Assembly: GCA_003223115.1 (NCBI GenBank)
Contig: QHXW01000267.1
Span: 1 to 46,843, forward strand
Length of the DNA: 46,843 nucleotides
Source: Acidobacteriota bacterium
GTDB lineage: Bacteria; Acidobacteriota; Terriglobia; Bryobacterales; Bryobacteraceae
Direction of reading: 5' to 3'
Shown here one piece after another: positions 8,500 to 20,051 of the stretch (the stretch's first letter is position 1; each line of letters opens with the position of its first letter). The notes under the pieces are model-generated. The model was not told the origin of the DNA and ran no database searches. It was given only the letters and a program-made list of their open reading frames with translations. A program made the position numbers and the translations under genes.

Positions 8500-10438
8500 A
8501 TGCCAAACCCGTGGAGACCACGCCCGGCGATCGTTGCGCTGGCGAGCGCGCTGGTCATCACCTTTGTTTCAAGGGCCTCCGCGGCGGAACAGTGGCTTAA
8601 GCTCAAGTCGTCGCACTTTGAGCTCTACACCACCGCTGGCGAAAAAAAAAGGGCGCGAAGCCATTCTCTACTTCGAGCAGGTGCGCGTTTTTTTCAGCAA
8701 AGGCAATGCGCACTCCAAGGCATCAGCGGGTTCGGCCGCACGCATCATCGCGTTCCGCTCGGAAAAGGAATACAAACCTTTCCGGCCCAATGAATTCGCC
8801 TCTGCTTTTTATCTGGGCGGCTATGATCGCGACTACATCGTCATGCAGAACATCGCGTCCGAGAATTATCCCGTGGCGGTGCACGAGTTCACGCATTTGC
8901 TGGTGAAGCACTCCGGTGTTGAGGTCCCCGTCTGGTTCAACGAAGGCTTGGCCGTCAACGCTCAAGCCGGTCGGCAAGAAGATGGAGATCGGCGCCCTCA
9001 TTCCCGGCCGTTTTCAAGTTCTGCAGCAGAACCAGTGGCTGCCGCTCGAGACGCTGCTCGCCGTGGATCAGAACTCCCCGTATTACAACGAGCGTGACCG
9101 CGCCGGCGTCTTTTATGCGGAGAGTTGGGCGCTCATACACATGCTTAATCTCTCGAAGCCGTATCGCCCTGAGTACGGGAAATTTGTCACTGCCATTGTC
9201 TCCGGCCTGCCCGCCGCGAATGCCTTTTGGCAGGTTTATGCCAAGACCACCGCGATGGTGCAGAAGGATATCGAGCAATACTTGAGCGGCTCTTCTTTCT
9301 ATGCGATGTTCTTCAATATTAAAGTGCAAAAATCTGACGAGGAGCCCGACATCGAGCCCGCGCCGCCCCTCGAGTCCGGCATGGTGCAGGCCGATCTGTT
9401 TGCCCTGACCGATAAAAAGGAAGAGGCCGCGGAGAAATATGAGAGTCTTGCAAAACAATTCCCGAAAAAGTGGGAGCCCGAAGCCGGACTCGCCGAGCTG
9501 GCTCTGCGCGCCAAGAGCATTGAGGGTGCGCGCCGGCATTTAGCCCGAGCGGCTGAGCTGGGCGCGACCACCCCGCGGCTTTATTACGAGTACGCGACGA
9601 TTCTTCACGAGGCCGGAGAAAAAGATGCCGCCCTGGTTCCGGTTTTGAAAAAAGCGGTGGAACTGGATCCCGATTATGAGGAGGCACACCGTTACCTGGC
9701 GTTCTGTCTGCTCGCAACCGAAGACTACCAAGACGCCGTCGAAGGTGAAAAAATTAAAGCGCGAAGAGGCCTTCGCATATTACTATGCGCTGGCATACGC
9801 AAACTATCGGCTGGACCAACGCGATGTCGTGAAGAAATCTGCCGAAGCCGCGCGAAAGTTTGCCCGCACCCCCGAGCAGATCGCGACGGCCGAAGAGATG
9901 CTCCGCGCCGTGAGCCAGGAGCAGACCGCAACGGTTGTCCAGCGCATTGGCCTCGCGGGCGACCTTACACCGCCCACCGAACAGACGGCCCTCGTGCCAC
10001 GAACCGTGAGCAAAGAGCCGGCCGCCTGTGTACAAGCGGACGACGAGCAAGGGAGACGCCTGGCGCGAAGACCAGAAGTTCCTGAGGATGCTCGTGATAA
10101 GCGGGAAGACCAGCAACCCAAGCGGCTGGTGCCGAACAGATCCGCCGGAATCCCCCGTAACGTCGCCTGCCCAGCGGCCGCGTACATCTGTTCAGGGCAC
10201 GCTCCAACAAGTGGATTGCCTTGTCAAAATCGCGCGTCTGCGTGTGGCCACAGGCCAGAAGCAGGTGTTGTTGGCCCTTGCTGATCCGCAGACGGTAACC
10301 GTCAAAGGCTCGCCCACCGGCACAATCGACCTTACCTGCGGACCGCAAAAAGGAAAGTTAGTGGTCCTCGAATACGAGGCCCGGCCGGATGCGCGTCTCG
10401 GCACCACCGGCATTGTCCGCTCCATCGAATTCAAGTAG
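8500..10438 (+). pseudogene. Exported TPR / HExxH peptidase-like gene, multiply frameshifted
   Basis: Four successive frames join into one ~640-residue protein. Frame one gives a signal peptide and EQWLKLKSSHFELYTTAG. After a 9-A run (8642-8650) the frame shifts into REAILYFEQVRVFF and VAVHEFTHLLVKHSGVEVPVWFNEGLA, with a zinc HEFTH motif and downstream Glu of DUF1570-like gluzincins. Near 8955-8965 a short deletion shifts the frame again into LKPVGKKMEIGALIPGRF and several TPR units (YESLAKQFPKKWEPEAGLAE, VLKKAVELDPDYEEAHRYLA). Further shifts occur near 9750 (A-run) and between ~10020 and 10180, before the C-terminus VKIARLRVATGQKQVLLALA. TTGACA at 8454-8459 may be a -35 element. The gene is broken unless several of these are sequence errors. 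Confidence 0.8.
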
Positions 10439-10504
10439 CCTGCCTTCTTCTGGGCATGGCTCAGTCGGGTCTCCCACGTCCTTGGGATAAGCCTTAAGGT
10501 ATCA

Positions 10505-10533
10505 TTGACAACCCCACGAGCTTAACCTAGTAT
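10505..10533 (+). promoter_or_regulatory. Sigma-70 promoter with inverted repeat over the -10
   Basis: TTGACA (10505-10510), 17-base spacer, TAGTAT (10528-10533): a near-consensus housekeeping promoter. The sequence CTTAAC (10521-10526) / GTTAAG (10535-10540) forms a perfect inverted repeat across the -10 box, which suggests a repressor operator. It points toward the cpaE-cpaF genes about 310 bases downstream. Confidence 0.6.
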
Positions 10534-10565
10534 TGTTAAGCGACTGAGCACTTCTGCCCAATCTG

Positions 10566-10596
10566 CAGATCATCTGAACTAAGTCAGATCATCTGA
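10566..10596 (+). promoter_or_regulatory. Paired palindromic sites downstream of promoter
   Basis: CAGATCATCTGA occurs twice, at 10566-10577 and 10585-10596, starts 19 bases apart. The second is a perfect 13-bp palindrome, TCAGATCATCTGA (10584-10596). Two helically near-phased palindromes just after a strong promoter look like binding sites for a dimeric regulator. The regulator is unknown. Confidence 0.5.
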
Positions 10597-10850
10597 GATT
10601 TCCCCCTTAGCCTAACCTGACATGTTTCCTCGAGTGTCTTCATCCACCTGAAGACCCATGGTGGTATGGAGTTCATAATGGCATCCAGGAGCTGTTTCAA
10701 CTCCGCTCTCACATCAAATACACTACCGTGCTTTTGATGCTGGCCCCAGCTATTGCAGCCCATCGCCAACGACCAGCCCGTGCGGAAGTCGGGCAATTGG
10801 GTAGGAACGGAAGCGACCATTAAGGGAAGTTCCGCTGTTGAGGTTTTGAA

Positions 10851-12035
10851 TTGTATCCGCTGACCATCGGTTTAGTTATCGAGACCAAGGAACTGTGGGA
10901 CGAAGTTCACTCCACATTGCAGGAGCTATCCGTCCGCATTGTTATCGAACAGCATGAACTGGGCGATCTGGCGGAGTTTCTGGGCCGAGTAGAACGGCTT
11001 CGTCCCGAAGTAATGATCCTCGAAGTCCTGAAGCTCCGGGAGCCGATGGAGCACGTCGTAGCTCGGATCAAGGCCGGCTCCATGGATCCAATGGTCATCG
11101 CGCTCCACAACACTGGAGAACCGGAGTTAATTCTGCGTGCTTTGCGCGCGGGTGCGCATGAATTTCTGCATCCGCCGCTGAAGGCAAATCTCCAACAAGC
11201 ACTCGAGCGTAAGTCACTCGAACAAAAAAAGACCAGAGAACATCTGCGGCAGAAGGGCAAAGTCCTCGGCTTTCTTTCAGCCAAAGGCGGTTGCGGCGCG
11301 ACAACTATCGCTTGTCATACTGCCGCCGAACTCGGTCGCCAGGGTATGCGCGTATTGCTCGCAGACATGGACTTCGAGGCCGGCATGATCCGCTTCCTCA
11401 TGAAGACGAAGTCGCCCTACTCGGTGTTGGACGCGCTGAACCATTTGCACCGGTTGGACCAGAGTTACTGGAATGCCCTGATTTCGAACGGTTTGCCGGG
11501 CCTCGAGATCATTGCCTCCCCGGAAGCGCTGCCGTCTAAGCAGCAGCCCAACCAGGAGCAGATGCAGCATATCCTCACGTTCTGCCGGGGCCAGTACGAC
11601 CTTTCCATAGTCGATCTGGGCCGGGGCCTGAGCCTGACTACCATGAATGCGCTCGACGAGATAGACGAGACGTATCTGATCACCACGTTGGATGTGCCGG
11701 CCCTGCACCGGTCGAAACAGATCATTCAGGCTTTGTCCAGTTTAGGCTACGGGCGAGAACGCTTGCGGCTGGTCTTGAACCGCATGCCGCAACGGCTCGA
11801 TATTACGCCGGATGAGCTGGAAAACATGATGTCGCTGCCTGTATTCGCCACGCTGCCCAACGATTATCCGTCCCTGTACGAAGCGTACTCGAAGGGTTCG
11901 CTTCTGGCAGCCAATAGCAGACTCAGTAAAGAGTTGAACAGTATGGCCATCAAAGTAGCGGGAATCCAGAAAGAGAAGAGCGAAAAGAAAAGGTTTTTCA
12001 CTCTTCGGTTAAGAGATCAAACGAATGCTCACTGA
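10851..12035 (+). CDS. cpaE: CpaE-like pilus-assembly ATPase (REC-like + MinD/ParA fold)
   Basis: A 394-residue protein from a TTG start; no other start fits because an in-frame stop lies just upstream. Residues ~1-120 form a receiver-like domain without a clear phospho-Asp triad (VMILEVLKL at the usual position). Residues ~135-350 are a MinD/ParA-type ATPase with deviant Walker A KGGCGATT (Lys145-Thr152), switch region ADMDFEAGMIRFL and DLGRGLSLTTMNALDEID. This is the layout of CpaE/TadZ, which localises Tad/Flp pilus machinery at the pole or membrane. It overlaps cpaF by 11 bases. No pilin, secretin or prepilin peptidase genes are in the window. Confidence 0.85.
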   Translation: MYPLTIGLVIETKELWDEVHSTLQELSVRIVIEQHELGDLAEFLGRVERLRPEVMILEVLKLREPMEHVVARIKAGSMDPMVIALHNTGEPELILRALRAGAHEFLHPPLKANLQQALERKSLEQKKTREHLRQKGKVLGFLSAKGGCGATTIACHTAAELGRQGMRVLLADMDFEAGMIRFLMKTKSPYSVLDALNHLHRLDQSYWNALISNGLPGLEIIASPEALPSKQQPNQEQMQHILTFCRGQYDLSIVDLGRGLSLTTMNALDEIDETYLITTLDVPALHRSKQIIQALSSLGYGRERLRLVLNRMPQRLDITPDELENMMSLPVFATLPNDYPSLYEAYSKGSLLAANSRLSKELNSMAIKVAGIQKEKSEKKRFFTLRLRDQTNAH

Positions 12036-13377
12036 AGCCGTACAACGCACCGGAGGTCGTGAAGCTGGCTGGGTCAACCGGCTGTTCAGCAACGAGGTCT
12101 ACACGGCTGAACACCAGGAACTGAAATTCACCCTGCATCGCAAGCTACTGGACCGCATCAATTTGGAAGCCTTGTCTTCCATGGCAGGCGAGCGAGCGCG
12201 CACAGAAATCCGCTCGGCCGTCGCCCGGCTGGTGGAGGAAGAGAAAACTCCCCTCAGCTTGATGGAAAAGGACCGCGTCATCGAGGAAGTTCTCGACGAA
12301 GTCTTCGGCCTGGGCCCGCTCGAGCCGCTGCTGCGCGATCCCACCATCTCCGACATCCTGGTCACTACTCCGCGCCTGGTTTATGTGGAGCGCGCCGGCA
12401 AGCTGCATCGCACTCCCGTTGAATTCAAAGACGACGCGCACCTGTTGCGCATCATTGAAAAAATCGTTTCCCGCATAGGCAGGCGCGTGGACGAGTCATC
12501 GCCGCTTGTGGACGCCCGGCTGCCTGACGGATCGCGCGTCAATGCCGCCATCCCGCCGGTAGCGGTAGACGGCCCGCTTCTCTCCATTCGCCGTTTCGGC
12601 CGCGACGCGCTGCAGGGCGAGGACTTGGTCAAGAAATTGACGATGACCGAAGGCATGCTGCAGTTGCTGCAGTGCTGCGTCAAGGCGCGTCTCAACATCG
12701 TCATCTCGGGCGGAACCGGTTCCGGCAAAACGACATTGCTTAACGTGCTGTCTTCCTACATTCCGGAAGATGAGCGCATTGTCACCATCGAAGATGCCGC
12801 CGAGTTGAGGCTGCGCCAGACACACGTAGCGCGCATGGAAACCCGCCCAGCCAACGTCGAAGGTCACGGCGCCATCCGCATTCGCGACCTCGTCGTCAAT
12901 TCCCTCCGTATGCGGCCCGACCGAATCATCGTCGGTGAGGTCCGCAGCGAGGAGGCGCTCGATATGCTCCAGGCCATGAATACGGGTCACGATGGATCGC
13001 TGACTACCATCCACGCCAACAATCCGCGCGATGCCATTGGGCGTCTGGAGGTCATGATCGGCATGGCTAATGCCAATATGGGCACGCGTTCCATGCGCCA
13101 GCAGATCAGCTCGGCCGTCGACATGTTCGTGCAGGTGTCGCGCTTCAGCGACGGCAGCCGCCGCATCACGCATATTACCGAGTGTGTGGGCATGGAAGGC
13201 GACCTGATCACCATGCAGGACATTTTCGTGTTCGAGAAAACTGGCTTAAGCCAATCCGGAAGAGTTACCGGACGCTTCCGTGCGACTGGCATCCGTCCCA
13301 AATTCTACGAACGCCTACGAGCATCCGGATTGCAGTTGTCGGCGTCGATCTTCCAAACCGTGGTGGAAATCTCGTAA
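12025..13377 (+). CDS. cpaF: CpaF/TadA-type pilus secretion ATPase
   Basis: A 450-residue type II/IV secretion ATPase. An N-terminal helical domain precedes the nucleotide-binding core with Walker [11 protein letters not shown] (Lys235), Asp box (IEDAAELRL), Walker B-like [16 protein letters not shown] and His box ([14 protein letters not shown]). These are the CpaF/TadA signatures. It forms a hexameric motor on the cytoplasmic face, powering Flp/Tad pilus assembly or retraction. The start overlaps the end of cpaE by 11 bases, indicating translational coupling. Further tad genes (inner-membrane TadB/C) would be expected next but are absent; a YfhO-like gene follows after 113 bases. Confidence 0.93.
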   Translation: MLTEAVQRTGGREAGWVNRLFSNEVYTAEHQELKFTLHRKLLDRINLEALSSMAGERARTEIRSAVARLVEEEKTPLSLMEKDRVIEEVLDEVFGLGPLEPLLRDPTISDILVTTPRLVYVERAGKLHRTPVEFKDDAHLLRIIEKIVSRIGRRVDESSPLVDARLPDGSRVNAAIPPVAVDGPLLSIRRFGRDALQGEDLVKKLTMTEGMLQLLQCCVKARLNIVISGGTGSGKTTLLNVLSSYIPEDERIVTIEDAAELRLRQTHVARMETRPANVEGHGAIRIRDLVVNSLRMRPDRIIVGEVRSEEALDMLQAMNTGHDGSLTTIHANNPRDAIGRLEVMIGMANANMGTRSMRQQISSAVDMFVQVSRFSDGSRRITHITECVGMEGDLITMQDIFVFEKTGLSQSGRVTGRFRATGIRPKFYERLRASGLQLSASIFQTVVEIS

Positions 13378-13490
13378 AGACCGTGTAACGCGCTTTACCG
13401 CCAGTGGCCAGGGACGGAATCGCTGGTGCAGTTTCGGTTCATTCCGTCTCCTGACTCCCCCTTGCGTCCGCGTTGCTATCCTCTTGAAGA

Positions 13491-15668
13491 ATGCTCCAGC
13501 CCTCGTGGCCCTACGCGCTTCTGCTCGGCGAACTCCTGGTCTTCTATTGGCGAGTGCTGTTTCTTTATCCCGCGTATGTTATTCCCTGGGACCTGCGTTA
13601 CTATCATTTTCCGATCGCAACCCTGGCGGCGCGCTCTCTGGCGCAGTTCTCGCTGCCTTTGTGGGACCCCTCCATTTATTGCGGCTACCCGATCTATGCA
13701 AATCCGCAGGCGCAGGTTTTCTATCCGCCAGCTCTCCTATCCATTCTGCTGAGTAACTGGCTGGCCCCGGAACGGCTGCTCTATTTCCTGGAATTGCAGC
13801 TCATTGCGCATATCCTGCTCGCCGGAATATTCTGCTACTGGCTCTTGCGGAGCCTGGACGTTTCTCGCGTCCCGGCGGCCCTTGGCGCAACGGTTTTCCA
13901 ACTCGGCGCATTTTTCGCTTCGCAGACGCAGCACCTGGCCGCCGTCGACGCTGCCGCGTGGCTGCCGTTGGTCTGGCTCGCGCTCCTCCAGTGGAATAGG
14001 CATTCTTGCCTGTTGCCGGACCGGCCTTCTACACCTCAGGCAAGCAAATCTTTCAACCTTCCCTGGCTGTCCGTGCTCGCTTTTGCGTTCGCCATGTGCA
14101 CGCTCGCTGGTTTTCCCGCTGTCACTGCAGTCGTGTTCGGCAGTTCACTGCTGCTAGCGCTGCTTCTGGTTATTTTTCGTGAAGCCCCTGTAAAGCTGTT
14201 TCTGGGCTGGGCCATTGCGGCTGTCCTGGCAGCGGCCCTGAGTGCCATACAACTTCTGCCCACCCTTGAACTCACGCGCTGGAGCGTGGCCCAATATCGC
14301 AGCGACTTTCTCGGCACAGGCGGCGGGATGCCGCTTCAGTCTCTTGCCTCTCTCGTAATTCCGAATCATTATTCGATCTTCGATCTCAACCATTACTCCC
14401 AACCCTGGAATGTAACGTTTCTCTACACATACTGTGGGTTAGTCGGATTAGCGCTGGCCTTTGCGGGTGCGATTGGCCGCTCCAAAATTTCACGAATCTT
14501 CGGCATTATGGCGCTGATCGCTGCCGTGGCTATGCTGGGCGACGCGACGCCAGTTGGTAAATCCGCTTTCCTGGCGCTGCCTCGTGTCCTTAGAACCTCC
14601 ATCTATCCGCACTACGCACTTGCGCCATTCACCCTGTCGATGGCCGTGCTGGCGAGCTTGGGCGCGCAAAAATTCGTCGGCGGACCCACGTCGTGGATCA
14701 AACGGCTTGCCGGCCCCGTCCTCCTCGCGGTCACCGCGATCGATCTCATCGGCGTCGGCTCCGGCCGCCCCATGAACACGGCCTCCACGAAGTTTGAGCC
14801 TGCGGTCACACAGGAACAGTTCGAAGGGAGCAGGGAATTGCTGGAGCGGCTGCGCGCAATGGTGAACCAGACGACGCCGCCCGCGCGCATCGACACCATC
14901 GATGATTCGCTCGAATGGCCTTCCACCGCCGCGCTGACCGGGATTCCCACCGCCAGCGGCAACGACCCCTTCGCGCTCATCCGTTATATGCAAGTCCGCC
15001 TGGCTCTCGCGAAACACGCTACGCGCTGGGGCCGCTTTTACCAGGTGGCGCATCCCGAATCGCCCGTGCTCGACCTACTGAACGTTCGCTGCTTACTGAC
15101 GCGCACGCTGCTGCCGCATCCGCCTTCCAAGCTCGCGAGACTCCCGGATCTGCCTGGCCGAGCCATCTACGAGAACACCGCAGTGCTGCCGCGATTTTTT
15201 CTCGTAGACCGCACGCTCCCTGCCGCCAGCATGGAACAGGCGCTCGACATTGTCCGCTCGCCCGAGTTTCAGCCTCGCGATCTGGCCGTGATCGAGAACG
15301 CGCTGGCACTCGATCGAGCACCCTCTGCAGACACTGGCCCCGCTCCAAACACTGGTTTGGTTCGAGTGCTGCACTATGAACCTCGCACCGTGATGCTCGA
15401 AACCGACGCGCCTCATGCCGCGTTTCTCGTGACCAGCGAAGCCTATTATCCCGGCTGGCGCGCGCGCATTGACGATCGCGAGCAGCCGCTCGTCTTGACC
15501 AACGCAGCGTTTCGCGGTTTCGAAATTCCCGCGGGCCGCCACCACATCGAAATGCGCTTCAGCCCTCGCATCATCTGGTATGGCAGCGCGATCACGTTCG
15601 CCGGTCTCATCATTCTGGCTTACGTCCTGCTATCGGCGATAATAGGCAGACGGCGATGGATTTCGTAG
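13491..15668 (+). CDS. YfhO-family polytopic membrane protein
   Basis: A 725-residue protein with about a dozen hydrophobic segments over residues ~1-440 and again near the C-terminus (~695-718), and an extracytoplasmic soluble part between (~440-690). The motif YPAYVIPWDLRYYHFP...WDPSIYCGYPIYANPQ near the start, where an Asp follows the first membrane segment, is typical of YfhO / GT-C-like proteins, which are thought to transfer sugars from lipid carriers to cell-wall polymers or lipids. The C-terminal YYPGWRARIDDREQPL segment is also characteristic. Substrate unknown. It overlaps dnaG by 13 bases, so the two are co-translated. Confidence 0.8.
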   Translation: MLQPSWPYALLLGELLVFYWRVLFLYPAYVIPWDLRYYHFPIATLAARSLAQFSLPLWDPSIYCGYPIYANPQAQVFYPPALLSILLSNWLAPERLLYFLELQLIAHILLAGIFCYWLLRSLDVSRVPAALGATVFQLGAFFASQTQHLAAVDAAAWLPLVWLALLQWNRHSCLLPDRPSTPQASKSFNLPWLSVLAFAFAMCTLAGFPAVTAVVFGSSLLLALLLVIFREAPVKLFLGWAIAAVLAAALSAIQLLPTLELTRWSVAQYRSDFLGTGGGMPLQSLASLVIPNHYSIFDLNHYSQPWNVTFLYTYCGLVGLALAFAGAIGRSKISRIFGIMALIAAVAMLGDATPVGKSAFLALPRVLRTSIYPHYALAPFTLSMAVLASLGAQKFVGGPTSWIKRLAGPVLLAVTAIDLIGVGSGRPMNTASTKFEPAVTQEQFEGSRELLERLRAMVNQTTPPARIDTIDDSLEWPSTAALTGIPTASGNDPFALIRYMQVRLALAKHATRWGRFYQVAHPESPVLDLLNVRCLLTRTLLPHPPSKLARLPDLPGRAIYENTAVLPRFFLVDRTLPAASMEQALDIVRSPEFQPRDLAVIENALALDRAPSADTGPAPNTGLVRVLHYEPRTVMLETDAPHAAFLVTSEAYYPGWRARIDDREQPLVLTNAAFRGFEIPAGRHHIEMRFSPRIIWYGSAITFAGLIILAYVLLSAIIGRRRWIS

Positions 15669-17389
15669 AGCAGCTTAAGTCCTCAGTCGACATCGTCCAG
15701 GTCATCGAGGAGTACGTCCGTCTGCGCAAATCCGGACCCACTCGCTACGTGGGGCTGTGTCCTTTCCATACCGAGAAGACGCCCTCGTTTTCCGTGAACG
15801 CCACGCACCAGTTTTACAAATGCTTTGGATGCGGCGCGTGCGGCGACGTGCTGAAGTTCGTAACCGAACTCGAGCGCATCAGCTTTTATGAAGCCTTGAA
15901 GCTGCTTTCCGAGCGTTTTGGGATCCCCATGCCCAGGCGCTCCGAGTACTCGGATCCGGAAACCAAGCTTCGCGCCGCGCTCTACCAGGCGCATGAGCTG
16001 GTCGAGCAAATGTTTCGCTCAAATCTGGAAAGCTCAATAGGTCCCGAGGCCCGATCGTACCTGGGCAAGCGGGGTGTCGATCCGGCCGTCGCTCGCGAGT
16101 TCGGCATTGGATATGCGGACCGCTCCGGCCGTTCAGTCGTCCGGCTGCTCGAATCCCGCAACTTCACACCCGAGCAGATGGAGGCTTCAGGCTTAGTTCT
16201 GAAGCGCGATGACGGCACCTTCTACGATCGTTTCCGCCATCGCCTCATGTTTCCCATTCACAACGAATCGGGAAAGGTGATTGCCTTCGGCGGCCGCGCG
16301 CTCGATCCCGGCGAGCAGGCAAAATATCTGAACTCTTCGGAAACACTCCTCTACCGCAAAAGTTACGTGCTCTATAACCTGCACCGCGCCAAGTCCGGCA
16401 TCCGGCAGTCCGGCCGCGTGGTCCTGGTCGAGGGCTATATGGATGTCGTGGGCGTCTATGCTTCCGGCGTGCACGAAGTCGTCGCGAGCTGCGGCACTTC
16501 GCTCACCTCACAGCAAGTGCAATCCATGCGCCGCCATTCCGACCAGATCGTGGTGAATTTCGATCCCGATGCCGCGGGCGCAAGCGCTGCCGAGCGTTCC
16601 ATCAACCTGCTGCTCGATGAAGGCATGCACGTGCGTGTGGTGGAGCTGGACGGGGGTCTCGATCCCGACGAGTACTGCAAACAGCGCGGTGCTTCAGCCT
16701 ATGTAGAGAAGGTGAATGGCGCCAAGAACTATTTTTATTGGCTGGCCGATCGCGCGCGCGGTAAATTCGACATGCGCACTGCCGAAGGCCGCATGGCGGG
16801 CTTTCAATTTTTGTTGCCGGCGGTTCAACGCCTCTCCAACAGGCTCGAACGGCTCGCGGTGGTGAACGACGTGGCTGGATACCTGGGCGTGGCCGCCGGG
16901 CCGATCCTGGAAAATTTTCGCAAGGCCGCCGGGGATCGTCGCGAGAAAGCCGTGCGCCCCGAGCCGGAATCCGTTCGCCCCGTGGAGCGTCTGCTGCTCA
17001 ATCTTCTGTTGGTGAACGTCGAGGCCCGCGAGCGTCTGGTTCCCGAGCTCAAACGCATGCACGCCGTGGAGCGGTTCACGACACGCAAAATTTTCGAGGC
17101 CTTATTCGCGCTCGATGAGGCGGGCGAAAGTGTGGCCTTCAGCCAGTTGGATACGCGCCTGGATGAGAACGACCGCGCCCTATTGGTTTCCGCGGTCCTG
17201 GCCGATGGAACGAGTGACAGTTCTCCGTCGTTGGAGCAAGGGGAGGCCTGCTTGCGGGCGCTCGAGAACTCAGAGCATGAGAGCCGCCGCTCGCAATTGA
17301 AAGCACGTGTCAAGGCCGCCGAACGCGATGGCAATTTCGCCGAAGCCCTGCGTCTTGCTGAGGAATTGGCGCGCATTGAGCGGGAGTAA
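15656..17389 (+). CDS. dnaG: DNA primase DnaG
   Basis: A 577-residue primase that makes RNA primers for replication. The N-terminal CHC2 zinc finger is intact (Cys35, His38, Cys56, Cys59 in GLCPFHTEKTPSF and YKCFGCGACGDV). The catalytic core and TOPRIM domain follow, with VLVEGYMDVVGVYASG (~256) and FDPDAAGASAAERS (~302). The C-terminal ~150 residues are helical and should bind the DnaB helicase. The order dnaG-rpoD is the classical macromolecular-synthesis arrangement, here with an 87-base gap. The gene starts inside the YfhO-like gene. Confidence 0.97.
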   Translation: MDFVEQLKSSVDIVQVIEEYVRLRKSGPTRYVGLCPFHTEKTPSFSVNATHQFYKCFGCGACGDVLKFVTELERISFYEALKLLSERFGIPMPRRSEYSDPETKLRAALYQAHELVEQMFRSNLESSIGPEARSYLGKRGVDPAVAREFGIGYADRSGRSVVRLLESRNFTPEQMEASGLVLKRDDGTFYDRFRHRLMFPIHNESGKVIAFGGRALDPGEQAKYLNSSETLLYRKSYVLYNLHRAKSGIRQSGRVVLVEGYMDVVGVYASGVHEVVASCGTSLTSQQVQSMRRHSDQIVVNFDPDAAGASAAERSINLLLDEGMHVRVVELDGGLDPDEYCKQRGASAYVEKVNGAKNYFYWLADRARGKFDMRTAEGRMAGFQFLLPAVQRLSNRLERLAVVNDVAGYLGVAAGPILENFRKAAGDRREKAVRPEPESVRPVERLLLNLLLVNVEARERLVPELKRMHAVERFTTRKIFEALFALDEAGESVAFSQLDTRLDENDRALLVSAVLADGTSDSSPSLEQGEACLRALENSEHESRRSQLKARVKAAERDGNFAEALRLAEELARIERE

Positions 17390-17476
17390 TCTTTAGTTAA
17401 CCATGTTGAGCGATAACCACTGTTGTACAATGTGGGAGATTAGCTTCAGGAACCTGAGGAGCACGGGGACTCCCTA

Positions 17477-19174
<1,698 letters not shown>

Positions 19175-19176
19175 AC

Positions 19177-19311
19177 CTTTCAACGCCGAGGCGCAGCGCC
19201 GAGAAGTACCTCAAGACTGAGAATAACTTCACAAGTAGGGGCAGCAGGAGCCTCGTCCGTCCTGCAAAATCTTTCTAACCTTGTTTGTTTTCTCGGCGCC
19301 TCGGCGTTGAA
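19177..19311. repeat. Inverted repeat pair after rpoD
   Basis: TTCAACGCCGAGGCG...CGCCGAGAA (19177-19203) is repeated in inverted orientation at ~19290-19311 with a four-base indel. The arms flank ~85 bases between the convergent rpoD and esterase genes. They belong to the class of 'gcgccgaggcg' intergenic repeats common in this phylum; a divergent cousin, CTCGGCGGACTCTGCGTTT, lies at 20141-20159. The pair could form a bidirectional terminator. Confidence 0.5.
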
Positions 19312-19313
19312 TG

Positions 19314-19994
19314 CTACTCACGGAATACCCGGCCGATCCATTTCTCCACAATCGGCCCGGCTTTGGACGGGAACCGGTGTCCACCATCCAGCATGTGAAA
19401 TTCCACGTCATGGGCTCGCAGCCGCAACCGCTCCTGATAACGCGTGGTGACTTCGGATTTATAGAACTCGTCTTCGGTCCGTGCGATGTGCAAGAGCGAG
19501 GCTGAGACCTTCTTGTACGCGCCCTCCTCCCAGTTTTTCGGCACGCCGCCGCAAATGCCAATAACGCCGCGCACCGCTTCGGGATGCGTGGCTGCGAACC
19601 TGTAATTCATGCCTACCGGTTGCGAGAACCCTACCAGCAAACGCCGTTCAGCCCGAATCCCAGATGAGCGTCCGGTTTCGTCCATCACCGAGCGCAGCAT
19701 GTCATGATGGAGCCGCACCGAAGAATCCGAATGTTTCTGCGTAGCCCAGCAGTAACCGACTTCATTGGAATTTTGTGCCAGAAAAAACTGGCTGGGCGCC
19801 TGAATCGATGCGATCACGTGCCGCGGGCCCAATAGCGTCTGCGTGAGCCGCAGCATCACCTCTGGATTCGAGCCGAACCCGTGCAGTGTGGTTACCAGCA
19901 GCGACGAATCTTCGATGGTCGACGGCCGGTAAAGCAGGTAATGACAATCCAGGCGCGCACTAAACGTACGGTGCTCGACGCCTTCAGTACTCAT
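19314..19994 (-). CDS. Phospholipase/carboxylesterase-family alpha/beta hydrolase
   Basis: A 226-residue alpha/beta hydrolase of the phospholipase/carboxylesterase type. The oxyanion strand is VTTLHGFGSNPEVML. The nucleophile elbow reads VGFSQPVGMNYRFA (Ser124), where the usual GxSxG has Pro in place of the last Gly. The acid is probably Asp175 in ARTEDEFYKS and the base His206 in DGGHRFP. There is no signal peptide, so it is cytosolic. Substrates are likely short acyl esters or thioesters. It is convergent with rpoD. Confidence 0.8.
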   Translation of the reverse strand: MSTEGVEHRTFSARLDCHYLLYRPSTIEDSSLLVTTLHGFGSNPEVMLRLTQTLLGPRHVIASIQAPSQFFLAQNSNEVGYCWATQKHSDSSVRLHHDMLRSVMDETGRSSGIRAERRLLVGFSQPVGMNYRFAATHPEAVRGVIGICGGVPKNWEEGAYKKVSASLLHIARTEDEFYKSEVTTRYQERLRLRAHDVEFHMLDGGHRFPSKAGPIVEKWIGRVFRE

Positions 19995-20051
19995 TCACCG
20001 TGTTGTACCACGCGCCACGGATTTCCGTTGCTTTTCCGCTGGCTTTTGTTT

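Larger units (their letters stand above)
10439..10850 (+). other. Long non-coding leader before cpaE
   Basis: This 412-base gap has no convincing gene. It holds a strong promoter (10505-10533), an inverted repeat over its -10 box and two palindromes (10566-10596). If transcription starts near 10540, the cpaE mRNA has a ~310-base leader. A 78-codon minus-strand frame (10584-10820) shows no recognisable domain and I treat it as chance. Confidence 0.5.

Noticed and set aside
10584-10820. 78-codon minus-strand frame in the cpaE leader
   Set aside because: No homology I recognise and no start signal; it overlaps the palindromic sites and leader.
12381-13301. Long minus-strand open frames opposite cpaF, and similar antisense frames opposite rpoD, murB, ALDH and the GS-like gene
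   Set aside because: They are shadows caused by high GC codon bias; the plus-strand proteins carry all family motifs.
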